From Ophiura sarsii (lineage: Eukaryota > Echinodermata > Ophiuroidea > Amphilepidida > Ophiuridae), in NCBI GenBank assembly GCA_035610835.1, contig CM069443.1, forward strand, positions 89,030,690 through 89,094,689: 64,000 nt of DNA, read 5' to 3'. Below are positions 10,754 through 24,253 of this stretch, piece after piece. The position numbers were made by a program, and so were the translations under genes. Each line of letters begins with the position of its first letter. Within the stretch, counting starts at the first letter, position 1. The notes under the pieces were generated by a model. It was given only the letters and a program-made list of their open reading frames with translations. It searched no databases and had not been told where the DNA came from.

Positions 10754-13700
10754 CCTAGCAGGTGGCCGAATTCCCCAGCCCTGGCAAATTTGCCAGTGCA
10801 CTGGCAAATATGGCCGCTAAGTGGGCATATTTGCCAGTATTTACAGTTAATCCAAAAGTAGCGCTTCCACACAAAAAATGGCATATTCTACCTTTCATAT
10901 ATCAATTGTTTAACTCAATACCTAAATATTTCGTGTCGCTTCAAAAAAATTCTTGGTTGCATTTTGCCAGAAAAATGATGAAATTTCAGTCATTTTGTGG
11001 CAAGTAGACATTTTCCCTGTATTTACAGTTAATCCAAAAGTAGCGCTCTCACACACACAAAATGGCATCTTCTATCCTTCCTATATCGATATCTGAACTC
11101 TATACCAAAATATTTAGTGTCGCTTGAAAAAAATTGGGTTGCATTTTACCAGAAAAATGATGCAATTTCAGTCATTTTTGGCCAAAATATTTGTAATGTT
11201 TGTAATATCATTTTCAAACTTTCATTGAAAGTGCTCTAACATTAACAAAACGGAAATCCTCAATACCTAAACATTTTGTGAAACTTCCAAAAAGTATTTT
11301 ATGTTTTGTTGGAAAATTAATTAAATGTCAGTCATTGAAAGTTTATTTTAAACATTTGATAGAAATGGGACTTACATACATGTACAAAAAAAGCATGTTA
11401 TTATTCTGTTACAACAGCAACAAATTCAAAACATAAATACTTGGATTCACTTGGATTTTGTAATATCAGAGAAAAATATAAAAGCCTCAAAGTGCATGAA
11501 TTGTACATGAACATTGTCATTTAGAATGAGGCTGGGCTGGTTGGCCTACCTTGCCCCTTCCTGCATTGCTCCTCAAGTTATGCCTAGGTGCTACCGTAAA
11601 ACGGGGTGAATCGGGACACTGGGGTGAATCGGGACAAAACACAAAAAAAGTTGTTTAATAATTATTTTTTCAAACCTAATTGATTCTTTTGACTTTTTAT
11701 CCCCCTGGGATGGAAAAGTGGACTATCAGCATTAGAATGATGGCTTTGCAGATGTGATACTGGAAATCTGGAGCCCAGGATACCAAAATTAAAATGTCCT
11801 TCAATGGTTCGTAAAAAAGATGCGGTCAAAACTTTCTCTCTCCCAGTGGAACCATTGGAGGAAATAAGCTGGGAATGCACAGGGACCTGGCAAAATATGT
11901 CCTACAAGTGTGGTGAAAATTTGATTCCAAAGAAATTATTAATTTGGTAGATTTTTGTGTTTTTTCAGATTTGAGATTTTGAAAACGGGGTGAATAGGGA
12001 CACGATGCTGTGTCAATACAAGCCAGAACTTAGATCAAAACCTTACAAGAAATGTGACCAAAACTTGTTTAAATTAATTAAAACCTCAATTTTGTAGATT
12101 TGTGTGATTTTCAGATTTGAGAGTTTGAAATTGGGGTGAATCGGGACAATATTTGCCACATCAATACAAGCCAGAACTTGGATCAAAACCTTACAAGAAA
12201 TGTGACTAAAACTTGTTTAAAGTCCCCATCTACCCATTTGTGGGGATAAAGGGGACAAAAATTAATTTAAACCTTCATCAAACACTATTTCCCTGCTGTC
12301 CCGATTCACCCCAAACTCGGGTGAATCGGGACAGTCACTTTTTAAAAAAAAAAGGGGTGAAGCACTTTTAATACACTAAATTTAACATTACCAGCATGTA
12401 GATCTTATGTGTGGACATAAAATGTACCAATGACGGTGGCAAATGATGCTACAGAAGAAAAAACAACAATCAAAACCATGCTCAATCTGTCCCGATTCAC
12501 CCCGTTTTACGGTACACGCTTAGTTTTTGCCATGGTTTGAATACACTATCAGCTGAGTAAATAGTGTGGCTAGTCCTGTTATGACCCAGCTGATCAAGGC
12601 CACTAGGCTGATATTGCATCATACAAAAATACTAGTACATGTTCAGATGACCACACCTTTGATTCAAGAAAGGTATATATATTCAATGGACATTCATATG
12701 AACAATAGCAACTTTGAAATACAGGTGAACTGAACTAGTAAACAAGATACCTGGTAAAAGCTCATGCATTGAATTATAATTTGCATAATAAAAGCAACCA
12801 TGCCAGGTGTATGGGATTAAGCAAGATTGCCCAATAGTTACACAAATGCCACATGGCCAGTCAGTTGGTAACCTTCCATCACACAGTACACATCGATGCT
12901 CCAATCTGCACACACTGATCCAACATCTTCTACCATCACATTATTTTACTAGATTCAAATATAAAGCATTACATCTCAGTATGGCTAATTTGGCTTCAAA
13001 CATGATTGGTGTAGACATGGTCAAGGAATTCCAGCAGAGAAATGGGTGGGGTGCAGATTCTGTTCCCCTCTCATTTTACTCTACCATCAAAGGGTATGTA
13101 TACTACATGTAAGTGACATAATGTTGGTTCATAACAAAAAGCTAAGGAAGACATTTTCTTGTAGCTAATAAAGACCAATTTGAACACAAAAAGAGCAATA
13201 ATCCTAATTACATACATCAGCCACCACCAAACAAACATCCCCTCCACAAGTTATGAAATTAATCATATTAGAAGCTGTTTCCCTGCACCTAATATCCAGA
13301 AAATGATATCAATAAAAAGCAAATACAATACCCCCCCCCCCCTTGAGAAAAACAACAACAAAGAATAAAATAATGATTTTTGATTTTTCCCAGCACCCAT
13401 TATCCAGAAAAAGACCGCCCCCCCCCCCCCCCCCCCCCCCCGGATAAAGACAATACCCCCTACCCGAAAAAACAAACAGCCCACCCACACCTGAACAAAA
13501 AGACAATCCCAACAGCCCACCCCAAGAAAAACGAAAGAAAAACAAAGAAAAAGAAACAACAAAAAGAAACAAACAAGCCAAAAAGCACAAGATTGTCCCC
13601 AAATCTACTAGAATACCCACAAGACCCCACCCCCATGCCCCATAACACTTAAAACAATGAAAGAAAAGAAAAACATTGAAAAATAAACAAGTAAATAAAT

Positions 13701-14581
13701 GTTTAAAAAATAAGTCACTAAACAGTAAATACATAAATAAATTATTGAATAAATAAATATTTAAAAGTTAATATAGACAAAACTACAAAAAAATCACAAA
13801 CTGAACAAGAAAACAACAATAAAATACCTTAAAAAAGCCATTAAAACAACATAATCACACCCAAAACAAAAATATATCAACACAAAAACACCCAAAAAAA
13901 ACGAATCCACACTCATGACAATAAATATATCTAAATAATTCTTCAAAAATCCCAAAAAGAAAGAAAAAGAAAGAAAAAGAGAGCGAGAACAAATAAAAGT
14001 TAGCCCATCACTATTTTAGGATATCCACAAACTTTTTTTCTCAAAGCTGATTGGTTGTCCCTAACCCATGCATAACTGGTTGTCATGAAACCCAGCATAT
14101 CATTATCAATATTCATACACAATTCAATAGGGATGAGAGTATACACTCCACCTATTTCTATCACAAAAATCATTATGGTACCGTTGTGCCCATCACTACT
14201 AAAACTTTTATACAATAGACAAAACTTTTGCTTGATGCTGAGTGGATGTCTCGGACACACCCCTCACACACCCCTTGTATTTAATTGGCTACAAGTACCT
14301 ATGACATCATTTTGGCTAGTGAGCTCCCCCAGATATAGTGCTGGGAGATATCAAGCCTCCCAACACCAAAATCACCAACTGCTCTTCATCTCTTCAACAA
14401 ACATCATAATTTGCTTAATTCAAACATGAAATCAAACTTAAACCTTTCTCCAACAGATTTTTATTCCATTGGAAAATTGTTTTGAGTTTCACACATGAAA
14501 AATAGTGAATTTATTACGCATTTTGTCTTGGTGGCCATGTTTGCCCACTTTATCAGGGGCCGAATTTGGCCACCTGCTAGG
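10754..14581. mobile_element. 3.8 kb element or paired repeats with CCTAGCAGGTGGCC inverted ends
   Basis: The left end CCTAGCAGGTGGCCGAATT is matched by the inverted right end at about 14563-14581, with one mismatch. Further in, both ends share a shorter AAGTGGGCA segment. Both sides have ATT next to the tip, a possible 3-bp duplication. The interior has no transposase that I recognise: it holds ordinary AT-rich repeats, poly-C tracts (13331-13342, 13418-13441) and a nested MITE. It could instead be two solitary related repeats. Confidence 0.45.
11594..12512. mobile_element. TA-flanked MITE with 26-bp perfect TIRs
   Basis: The ends CCGTAAAACGGGGTGAATCG continuing GGACA are perfectly inverted at 12488-12512 and flanked by TA (11592-11593, 12513-12514). 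The GGGGTGAATCGGGACA motif also occurs several times inside. A block of about 100 bp around ACAAGCCAGAACTTGGATC is directly repeated (near 12010 and 12160). There is no transposase. It is nested in the 10754-14581 segment. Confidence 0.85.
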
Positions 14582-15188
14582 ATTGAAAAGTAGAAGTCTC
14601 CACAAAATAAACATGACAAAGTAGCATATTTCAGTGTACCCCACAGAGGCCACACACCTACAGACAGGCACACATGACATGATCACAATATCCCTCCCTC
14701 CTGCTTTTCAAGCCAGGGGGATAAAAATGATCCCCTTACTTACTTGCTTGGCCTTTTCCTTTTAAAACAACAGGAATAAAATGTATGCCGAATTATGCAG
14801 CGCAGTCAACACGGTAATACATGCTGTCTGTAACAAAATGTGAAGATAGCCAGCACACTACTTCCGGTTCACTACGTTCGTGTTTTTGGGCGCTCGCTGT
14901 ACTGATTTTTGGGCGCGATCCACATCGGTCCACTATCCCAGACGACGGTGGGCACGGCTTGCCTTAAAATGGTTTCTTCATGACAAGACATGTACTTTGT
15001 AGCTGGTAAATTCTTTTATTAGAAACATTTCTACATATCTTAGCAATGCGTAGAGTTTTATCTCCTAGCCAAGATCTCCAATGGATCAGGAGGGAACCAA
15101 TGCACCGTCGTGTACCGTACGGGTTCGCCGTCGAACGGCAACCGGCGTTATGAATACCCGTCGTAAAAGCCTATCTCTATAATGGTTA
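14582..15188. other. Unassigned intergenic DNA
   Basis: I see no exon, RNA gene or complete element. A possible partial transposon end (CCAGGGGGATAAAAA) lies near 14714-14728. Confidence 0.4.
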
Positions 15189-16392
15189 GGGACCGTTCAT
15201 TATTTATGCTGGAGGGGGGGGGGGGTAAAATATTGACCAAAAAATGCCAAAAATGAGATTTTTGAGATAAAAAACATTTTTTTGGCACTTTTTGGTGAAT
15301 ATTTTCAAAACAAACAAATTTTAAGCCAAAAAAAAAAATTCGCTCCTAGATAATTGACTTTAGATGATTTTGGTGAAATTTTTGAATTTTTAATCAAAAA
15401 CTGATATTGTTAGGTTGTCTGAAAATTTTTGACGCCAAAAAGGTGATTTTTGGGCAAAAAATGTAAAAATCACTAATTTTAGTAAAATTTGATACCAAAA
15501 ATGGATTCTCTGACTCATTTCATTACAAAAAATGTATACTTTTATGTACATCACATTTATAATTTAAAAGTTACAGTGCTTGATAAATTTGGCGCCAAAC
15601 AGGGTTGACACCAACCTTAAACAGGGGGGGTTGTGTAACTTTAACTATAAAGATGATGGTGATTGGGGTGATTTTAGAGGCTATTTTGGCGTGTAAATGC
15701 AATTTTTTTCTGCGCTTCGCGCATATTTTCTTAAAACCTATCGAAATCTGTTACTATAAGACGACTTCTGGATAGCAAATCTTTTCTGTGCCTCGGACGA
15801 TATGGTGGAAAACATCTATATAATCATCAACGGTCGAGAAATTAGAGCCACAGGGTGTATAATGTAACAAAATCCAATTTTATGATTTAAAAAAATGTGA
15901 TTTATTGCATGCTTTTCACCTCGTCTAAGCTTAGCACCAATGCTCACAAAAGTAGAACGTTTTACTGGATTATACGTTTCTGCTCAGAATGTAGGCTAAC
16001 TTGTTCGGGTTATAAAGACTCACAAAACCACCCAAAATGTATAAATATGACACAATTTCCGCTCGCTACGCTCGCCATTAATAATATCACACAATAAAAA
16101 GAAGGGCCATCATAAAATTATTGGCCGTTCAGATAAAGCACAAACAGAATTTGCCAACGTATCCATGAACAAAATTCCAAAGGTAAAGACAGCCCCCATA
16201 AGTAGGCTATGTGACGAGTTGATTTTGTTCAGGGAGGGGGGAGGGGGGGGGGGGGGTTGTGTAAAAAGCTACTGGTTAGCAGGGGGGGTCATGTAATTTT
16301 CAGTTTCAGCTGTAGGGGGGGTTAGGTAATTTTAACATACGAGTCTCGAATTTGTCCCAACGCCCCCTCCACCATAAATAATGAACGGTCCC
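15189..16392. mobile_element. PIF/Harbinger-like non-autonomous element, copy A
   Basis: Inverted ends starting GGGACCGTTCATTATTTATG are flanked by the 3-bp direct repeat TTA (15186-15188, 16393-16395). A 3-bp TWA/CWA duplication is typical of PIF/Harbinger elements. The second copy at 30500-31372 has the same ends in opposite orientation. The interior is low-complexity with G-runs just inside each end, and no transposase is visible. Confidence 0.78.
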
Positions 16393-16395
16393 TTA

Positions 16396-17093
16396 GATCA
16401 TGGACTTATTTAGTCCATGGTAGATGGTTACAGAAATGAAGAAATTTCACCAACGTTGGAATAAAAAGGAAATGCAAAAGCCAATAGGCTATGACTTCTT
16501 AGTCAGTTACGCTGTTGGTTTTGAAAAATTCCAAGGCTGCTGTCAAAAATAATGAGCTGCCAGTGCCCGCGCCCACCGACTTGAAATCAAGTCCTTATTT
16601 TCTCCCCCCACCACACACCTCTTGTCTACCACCATTCATTTGATACCAGTACAGCGCGGGCCTATGCCAATCCAATCTTGCTTCGCTGCTGATTTAGCCG
16701 CTACGCGGCTGCATGTGTGTAGTCGGCTGCCTGTGTGTATAGAGCTGTATCAGTCGCCGCCGGACAGTGAAAATTGACCGGGGAAAATTGCCACCGGTCG
16801 CGATAAAGTTAGGTGTTGTGGAATGGGGTGTGGTGGGGAATGGTGGTGTAGGGAGAGGGGGATGGAGGTGGGGGAGGTTAGAGTCGCCTTTAACCAAGGC
16901 TACCACCTACTATGAGGCCTCATAGTGTGACCACAAATGTAGCACTAAGCCAATGGGTATCACAAATTATAATTGATCTTAAAGACTATACAGGGTGTAT
17001 CAACAAATAGGACTCGGTTTCATGACGGTGATGTTATACTTGTCAAAACTACTGGACAATGACCAATTCGCCTTCAGTGCAAAGCCCAATTAA
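16396..17093. other. Unassigned intergenic DNA
   Basis: There is no convincing coding signal. A purine-rich stretch of T/G repeats (about 16800-16890) produces a proline-rich open frame on the minus strand that is low-complexity only. Confidence 0.4.
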
Positions 17094-17410
17094 AGGCATA
17101 TTATGTGATCTTTTCCAAGTAGCGCCCTCTATCATTGATTTTTACTATGAAAGCAGATTTTCTTGCAGATTTGCATTTTTGATCATAAATCATAAAGATC
17201 TTCTAAGTAACAGATCGATACGATTCCTATCGTATCGCTCTGTAACTTGGAATATATTTATGATTTATGATCAGAAACTAAATCTGTGGGCTCAACTATT
17301 TTACTTAGTTGAAAAAGTGGCAAACAAACCGTTGGTGACTGCAAACTACCATCTGCAGAAAAACAAGAAATCCTGGGTTGAGGGCGTGGAAAAGATCACA
17401 TAATATACCT
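17094..17410. mobile_element. TTAA-flanked palindromic MITE, copy 1
   Basis: Inverted ends AGGCATATTATGTGATCTTT and AGGTATATTATGTGATCTTT are bounded by TTAA (17090-17093, 17411-17414). The inner sequence is also largely self-complementary (GATCATAAATC and its complement). A second copy with the same ends and TTAA lies at 42566-42899. TTAA duplications are typical of piggyBac and some other superfamilies. Because the site is palindromic, a TA duplication with a longer tip cannot be excluded. Confidence 0.78.
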
Positions 17411-17608
17411 TTAATAATGATAATATTCTGAAATCTGAGATCAATCCAATGAAAAATAAGACCGCTAGCATAATTTGTGTAAACCATGTCATTTACTAAT
17501 CTGTACAATGGGATTTACACATACAAACCAGAAAATAACATGGTTTACATATCAATATTTTACATTCATAAACATTGTAAATCATCTATCAATAACAATA
17601 GCAAAGGT

Positions 17609-17760
17609 TAGGGAGCGTTCATAAATAATAAATTTAAAAAAATGGGGGGGGGGGGCAAAACAGTTTTGAAGCTCCGAAAAGGGGTGGTCAAAAAGGTTTT
17701 GCAAACCCCTAAAGGGGGGGGGGGGGATGATTTAAAAAAAAGTTTGAACATTGATTAGGT
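17609..17760. mobile_element. Fragment of a TTAGGGAGCGTTCATAAATA-type transposon end
   Basis: The stretch begins TTAGGGAGCGTTCATAAATA, followed by two G-runs in a G/A-rich context. A matching opposite end (TATTTATGAACACTCCCTAA) occurs near 36549-36568. Only one end is present here, so it is called a fragment. Confidence 0.4.
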
Positions 17761-18630
17761 AAAGTGCTATCACACCATTCAAAATGTCGAATCTAGATCT
17801 CATTTTTTTTATCCAAGCCCAAAAAGGCGACTTGTCATCATTCAGTATCTTGCTTGCTTTTCATCGCAATAAAAGACGCCAACTCAAAATAATTCTATTA
17901 AAACTCGCCTTTTCTCGCAGACGGCATAACGTTTTGTTTCATCTCGCTGACTGCAAAACGCTTTTGTTTCATGTTTTTCTTGTATTCTGGTGATGCTGCG
18001 TACTGCGCATTTGCTTTTTTGCGTTGATCAGCTGCAAATATTTCAAACGCAGTAGTACCATGCACGCAACTGTTGTTGAATGTTTACATTTGGTCACTTT
18101 TCAAACAAGGATTTAGAAAATACAGTAGGCCTATGCCTATCCCTTTTGTAGCAGGCGAATATTTTGCTAACTGGCCCGACTTTCATTTTTGTTTGATCAT
18201 AACTCAGCCCAAGAATATTCAGTGATGATTTCTATCTGAGATTACAAACTCGGAGGTGTATACATTTTATAATACAATCTGAAGACCTCAGGGAATAACC
18301 TGAGCAAAACGGTCCCAATTTTGAGCCGCAATCCGAATAATTCATCGACTAAACATACACCTGTACGCTGACCCGCGTAAGGTTTTGGTGGGGTGAACCC
18401 ATGGGTACTATATTAGTGTAGACGAGAGTTGATTTAAACAATACCATCTTCAGAACACTGTCTTTTATGATGAGGAAGAGCTCGCTGCGTGCATAAGCAA
18501 CATTAGACCCATGCAGCGATGCCATCTTTAGAAAAAACACTGTGCACACACGAGTGCTATCTTCAGTAGACAGCATACATAGAGATGCTATCTTCAGAAG
18601 GTCATTGTGCAGAGGGATGCTATCTTCAGT

Positions 18631-18884
18631 CAGGGGCGGATCCAGGGGGGGGGGGGTGCTGCGGTGGCTGCAGCACCCCGGGGTATGAAGAAGAAAAAGA
18701 AGAAAAAAGGGGGAGAAAGAAAAGGAAAGGGGAAAAAGGAAAGGAGACAAAAAAGGAAAGATAAGAGAGCATAGCTCGGAGGGCGGTGCTGCGCACCGCT
18801 TGGATTGGTATCCGATCAATTTCATTTTTTGGGGATCGTCTTTTCACAGCACCCCGGGGTGCGACCATCCTGTATCCGCCCCTG
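18631..18884. mobile_element. hAT-like MITE with CAGGGGCGGATCCAG ends
   Basis: Inverted ends CAGGGGCGGATCCAG and CAGGGGCGGATACAG enclose 254 bp. Comparison with intact satellite units shows insertion at TCTTCAGT, with the right-hand duplicate reduced to T-TTCAGT. This is an 8-bp hAT-type duplication with one base lost. The interior has a second inverted pair (GCAGCACCCCGGGGT-like) and is A/G-rich. Confidence 0.78.
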
Positions 18885-21800
18885 TTTCAGTAGACAATGC
18901 ATAGCGGTGTATGCCTGTTCTGCATATACGTTGCAATGAGCAGGCCTCTCTCCTGCGCCAAGTCAAACAAATATTCTATCTTAGGTGGATTTATTGTCGT
19001 TGTCAAAATGTAAACTGCCCTATAGTGAGTGACTAAACATTAGGTTACTTAGTACCTAATTAAGAGCAACCAAAAGCAAACAAACTTTTCATCAAACTAG
19101 AATGTATGTAACAACTAGCCTTTTCTCTCAGACGGCATAACGTTTTGTTTCATCTCGCTGACTGCAAAACGCTTTTGTTTCATGTTTTTCTTGTATCCTG
19201 GTGATACTGCGTACTGCGCATTTGCTTTTTTGCGTTGATCAGCTGCAAATATTTCAAACGCAGTACGCCTGACCATGCACGCAAGGTCTCCTTGTGACAC
19301 AAACAAGCACAACCGTTGTTGCATGTTTACATTTGGTCAGTATTCAAACAAGGATTTAGAAAATATAGTAGGCTTATGCCTATCCCTTTTGTAGCAGGCG
19401 AAGATTGTGCTAACTGGCCCGACTTTTCGCCGCCTCATTTTTGTTTGATCATAACTCAGCCCATGAATATTCAGTGATGATTTCATGTGAGATTACAAAC
19501 TCGGACGTGTATACATTTAATAAGACAATCTGAAGACCTAAGGGAAAACCTGAGCAAAATAGTCCCAATTTTAAGCCGCAATCCCAATAATTCATCGACT
19601 AAAATACACATGTACGCTGACCCGCGTAAGGTTTTGTTGGGGTTAACAAATGGGTATAGTGTAGACGGAGTTGATTTAACAATACCATCTTCAGAACACT
19701 GTCTTTTATGATGAGGAAGGGATCGCTGTGTGCCTAAGCAACATTAGACCCAAGCAGCGATGCCATCTTTAGAAAAAACATTGTGCACACACGAGTGCTA
19801 TCTTCAGTAGACAGCATACATAAAGATGCTGTCTTCAGAAGGTCATTGTGCAGAGGGATGCTATCTTCAGTAGACAATGCATAGCGGTGTATGCCTGTTC
19901 TGCATACGTTGCAATGAGCAGGCCTCTCTCCTGCGCCAAGTCAAACAAATATTCTATCTTAGCTGGATTTATTGTCGTTGTCAAAATGTAAACTGCCCTA
20001 GTGAGTGACTAAACATTAGGTTACTTACCTAATTAAGAGCAACCAAAAGCAAACAAACTTTTCATCAAACTAGAATGTATACATGTAACAACCAGCCTTT
20101 TCTCTCAGACGGCATAACGTTTTGTTTCATCTCGCTGACTGCAAAACACTTTTGTTTCATGTTTTTCTTGTATCCTGGTGATCGATGCTGCGTACGTCGC
20201 ATTTGCTTTATTTCGTTGATCAGCTGCAAATATTTCAAACACAGTACGCCTGACCATTCACGCAAGGTCTCCTTGTGACACAAACAAACACAACTGTTGT
20301 TGCATGTTTACATTTGGTCAGTTTTCAAACAAGGATTTAGAAAATATAGTAGGCTTATGCCTATGCCTATCTCTTTTGTAGCAGGCGAAGATTGTGCTAA
20401 CTGGCCCGACTTTTCGCCGCCTCATTTTTGTTTGATCATAACTCAGCCCAAGAATATTCAGTGATGATTTCTATGTGAGATTACAAACTCGGACGTGTAT
20501 ACATTTTATAAGTCAATCTGAAGACCTCAGGGAAAAACCTTAGCAAAATAGTCCCAATTTTAAGCCGCAATCCGAATAATTCATCGACTAACATACACCT
20601 GTACGCTGACCCGCGTAAGGTTTTGGTGGGGTGAACCCATGGGTATTAGTGTAGACGGAGTTGATTTAACAATACCATCTTCAGGTTACTGTCTTATTAT
20701 GATGAGGAAGGGATCGCTGCGTGCCTAAGCAACATTAGACCCATGCAGCGATGCCATCTTTAGAAAAAACATTGTGCACACACGAGTGCTATCTTCAGTA
20801 GACAGCATACATAGAGATGCTATCTTCAGAAGGTCATTGTGCAGAGGGATGCTATCTTCAGTAGACAATGCATAGCGGTGTATGCCTGTTCTGCATACGT
20901 TGCAATGAGCAGGCCTCTCTTCTGCGCCAAGTCAAACAAATATTCTATCTTAGCTGGATTTATTGTCGTTGTCAAAATGTAAACTGCCCTAGTGAGTGAC
21001 TAAACATTAGGTTACTTACCTAATTAAGAGCAACCAAAAGCAAACAAACTTTTCATCAAACTAGAATCTATGTAACAACCAGCCTTTTCTCGCAGACGGC
21101 ATAACGTTTTGTTTCATCTCGCTGACTACAAAACGCTTTTGTTTCATGTTTTTCTTGTATCCTGGTGATGCTGCGTACTGCGCATTTGCTTTTTTGCGTT
21201 GATCAGCTGCAAATATTTCAAACGCAGTACGCCTGACCATTCACGCAAGGTCTCCGTGTGACGCAAACAAACACAACTGTTGTTGCATGTTTACATTTGG
21301 TCAGTTTTCAAACAAGGATTTAGAAAATATAGTAGGCCTATCATGCATATCCCTTTTGTAGCAGGCGAAGATTGTGGTAACTGGCCCGACATTTCGCCGT
21401 CTCATTTTTGTTTGATCATAACTCAGCCCAAGAATATTCAGTGATGATTTCTATGTGAGATTACAAACTCGGACGTGTATACATTTTATAAGACAATCTG
21501 AAATTCTCAGGGAAAAACCTGAGCAAAATGGTCCCAATTTTAAGCCGCAATCCGAATACTTCATCGAAACATACACCTGTACGCTGACCCGCGTAAGGTT
21601 TTGGTGGGGTAAACCCATGGGTATTAGTGTAGACGGAGTTGATTTAACAATACCATCTTCAGAACACTGTCTTATATGATGAGGAAGGGATCGCTACGTG
21701 CATAAGAAACATTAGACCCATGCAGCGATGCCATCTTTATAAAAAACATTGTGCACACACGAGTGCTATCTTCAGTAGACAACATACATCTTCAGGTCAT

Positions 21801-22255
21801 TGTGCAGAGGGATGCTATCTTCAGTAGACAATGCATAGCGGTGTATGCCTGTTCCGTATACGTTGCAATGAGCAGGCCTCTCTTCTGCGCCAAGTCAAAC
21901 AAATATTCTATCTTAGCTGGATATATCGTTGTCAAAATGTAAACTGCCCTATTGACTTGAGTAAACATTAGATAACTAACCTAATTTAGAGCATCCAAAA
22001 GCAAACAAACTTTTCATCATACTAGAATGTATGTAACAACCAGCCTTTTCTCGCAGACGGCAACACGTTTTGTTTCATCTCGCTGACTGCAAAACGCTTT
22101 TTGTTTCATGTTTTTCTTGTATCCTTGTGATGCTGCGTACTGCGCATTTGCTTTTTTGCGTTGATCAGCTGCAAATATTTCAAACGCAGTACACCTGACC
22201 ATGCACGCAAGGTCTCCCTGTGACGCAAACAAACACAACTGTTGTTGCATGTTTA

Positions 22256-22752
22256 CAGGGTGCACTACACTAAATGGGGTTTCCCCTACCCGTAAGGACG
22301 GTGTTTAAAACTATATAAAATCGGAAAGTATGCATCACAAAATCCTCAATTAAAAAGACTTGACAGAAAAACCATTGCGTACATGCCTATGATTGTTTAT
22401 TAATTATGATTAATGGGACATCACCTACATGCACCCTGACTATAAACTGTGAATATCATCTAGGTAAATTTTGAGAGATCTTTCAAATTTGTGCTTTTTA
22501 CTGGAAACATTGGCGATTACGGCGACATTTCCAAGCTCGTCAGAGAGGTATTCAACTCAATGGGCATATTTTGGAAAATCGAGCAGGTTCACCTACCTAT
22601 TTTTTTCCCTTTTTGGTGGGGAAATGTGATCATCTTTAAGAAAAAATTACACTACGGGGTCCAATTTCGCAATTAAGTGGTCTAAAACAGAGTTTTATAT
22701 CAGTGTTTTTGTACATATCCCTATATGGAGCTCTATTTAGTGGTGTGACCCA
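22256..22752. mobile_element. TA-inserted MITE in satellite unit 5
   Basis: It interrupts GTTTACATTTGG, a sequence intact in the other units, at TA (22254-22255, 22753-22754). The ends CAGGGTGCACTACACTAAAT and TGGGTCACACCACTAAAT are imperfect inverted repeats. There is no transposase. The comparison with neighbouring units defines the boundaries precisely. Confidence 0.8.
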
Positions 22753-22878
22753 TACATTTGGTCAGTTTTCAAACAAGGATTTAGAAAATATAGTAGGCCT
22801 ATGCCTATCCCTTTTGTAGCAGGCGAAGATTGTGCTAACTGGCCCGACTTTTTGCCGCCCCATTTTTGTTTGATCATA

Positions 22879-23575
22879 CGGGGTGACCCAGAAAATGTTG
22901 AACCCAAAAATCACAAACTTTAAAAAAAAATGAAAAATGAAAAATGAAAATAAATAAATATGGCATTTTGTTTTTAACAGTGAGGCCTATGTAAACAATT
23001 TATTCAGCTTTCTGGAGAACTTTAGATCATGTAAATTGGCCTTACCAAACTAAAGATACACTTGATTGTGTTACAGGGGGTGTTTTCGCCCTTTCGTTAA
23101 AGTGAAAAAATTGTAACTTGGTTCAGATATGAAACTCAATTCTGTTCTAAGTACGGTGAGTTAAGTAATCTTTTCTTTTGATCTGTATTTATCAAATTAA
23201 CATTTTCAAATGAAGTCAAGGGGACTTCAGTTTTTGTTTTCAAAGTCTCTTATATAATAATAATATTGATTTACATAATAAATGAATATTGATGAGATAC
23301 TGTGCAGAAATGGTTTCAAACAGGCACTTGTTCTGCTCATGTAGCATGAAACCATTTTTTTGCAGTTCACTTACACTACAAAACAACACTTCTTACAAAA
23401 TTACACGTATTTTAAGTTTCATGTGGCCTATTTTTATGATCTAAAATGTTTCAGAAAGTTAAATGTATGGTGCACATAGCTGGTAAACGAGTTATGCAAT
23501 ATTTTGTTATTTTAATGGTAATTTTTTTTATTGAATTGTGTGATTTTGGGGTTCAACATTGTCTGGGTCACCCTG
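22879..23575. mobile_element. Mariner-like MITE, left member of a tandem pair
   Basis: Inverted ends CGGGGTGACCCAGAAAATGT and CAGGGTGACCCAGACAATGT continue with TTGAACCC. They are flanked by TA at 22877-22878 and 23576-23577. It is inserted in the GATCATAACTCAGCCC sequence of the satellite. There is no coding capacity. Confidence 0.85.
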
Positions 23576-23577
23576 TA

Positions 23578-24253
23578 CAGCGTGTCCCAAAAAACTGGGT
23601 TCAAAAGTTTGCGAGCTTATAACGAAATAAGTAGGTATATGGATAGTTTATAATTTAAGGATATCAAACAAGATATACCTGACCTTAACTGGGTAAATTC
23701 GGAGACCAATCCAATGTAAACTTTTTGAAATACAAAGATTTGAGTAGAGCGTGGTCAGAACCCATTTTTCCCGATTTAAGAAATAAACCATCCGTGCGTT
23801 GCATGAAACTGTGCGCTATGTGCAGTATTCCCGGCATGGGGTTTATTCTCCGAAAGAACTTAACAATAACTCGGACTATAACAAAGAACATTTTTGTCAA
23901 TGTTTATGTAAATAATGAACTTGTATTATTGGTATATGACCAAGATAATTGTATTTACTGCCCAAGTCTTTGTAAATAATGAATGCAAAGGCAAAACATT
24001 GACGAAATCACAACAATGTGCAATTGCAACACATCGGGGTGTTCCTTGAAAAGTGGGACAAATGGGTTTTGACCACGCTCTATTAAAATCTTGGTATTTC
24101 AAAAAGTTTATATTGGATTAATTACAGAGTTTAACCAATTAAGATCATGTATATTTTGTTTAATATCCCTAAATATAAACTATCTATATATGTTTCCTAC
24201 TTTTTTAGTTGTAAGCTCGCAAACTTTTGAACCCAGTTTTTTGGGACACGCTG
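23578..24253. mobile_element. Mariner-like long-TIR MITE, right member of a tandem pair
   Basis: The ends CAGCGTGTCCCAAAAAACTG continue inward as a ~40-bp perfect inverted repeat. A further ~120 bp of imperfect inverted arm follows. It shares the central TA (23576-23577) with the left element and ends at TA 24254-24255. The open frame at 23685-23900 lies mainly in the left arm and has no recognisable domain. Confidence 0.85.

Noticed and set aside
12683..12913. Cys-rich minus-strand frame (CVLCDG, WPCGIC)
   Set aside because: It resembles part of a zinc-binding domain but lacks splice signals and further domain context; too short to call a gene or a known transposon protein.
13309..13734. 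Gly/Phe-rich minus-strand and Pro-rich plus-strand frames
   Set aside because: They are translations of poly-C and A-rich low-complexity DNA.
11696..14728. TATCCCCCTGG and CCAGGGGGATA as ends of another foldback element
   Set aside because: The left motif lies inside the well-bounded MITE 11594-12512, so the pair cannot be one element; homology beyond 11 bases is lacking.
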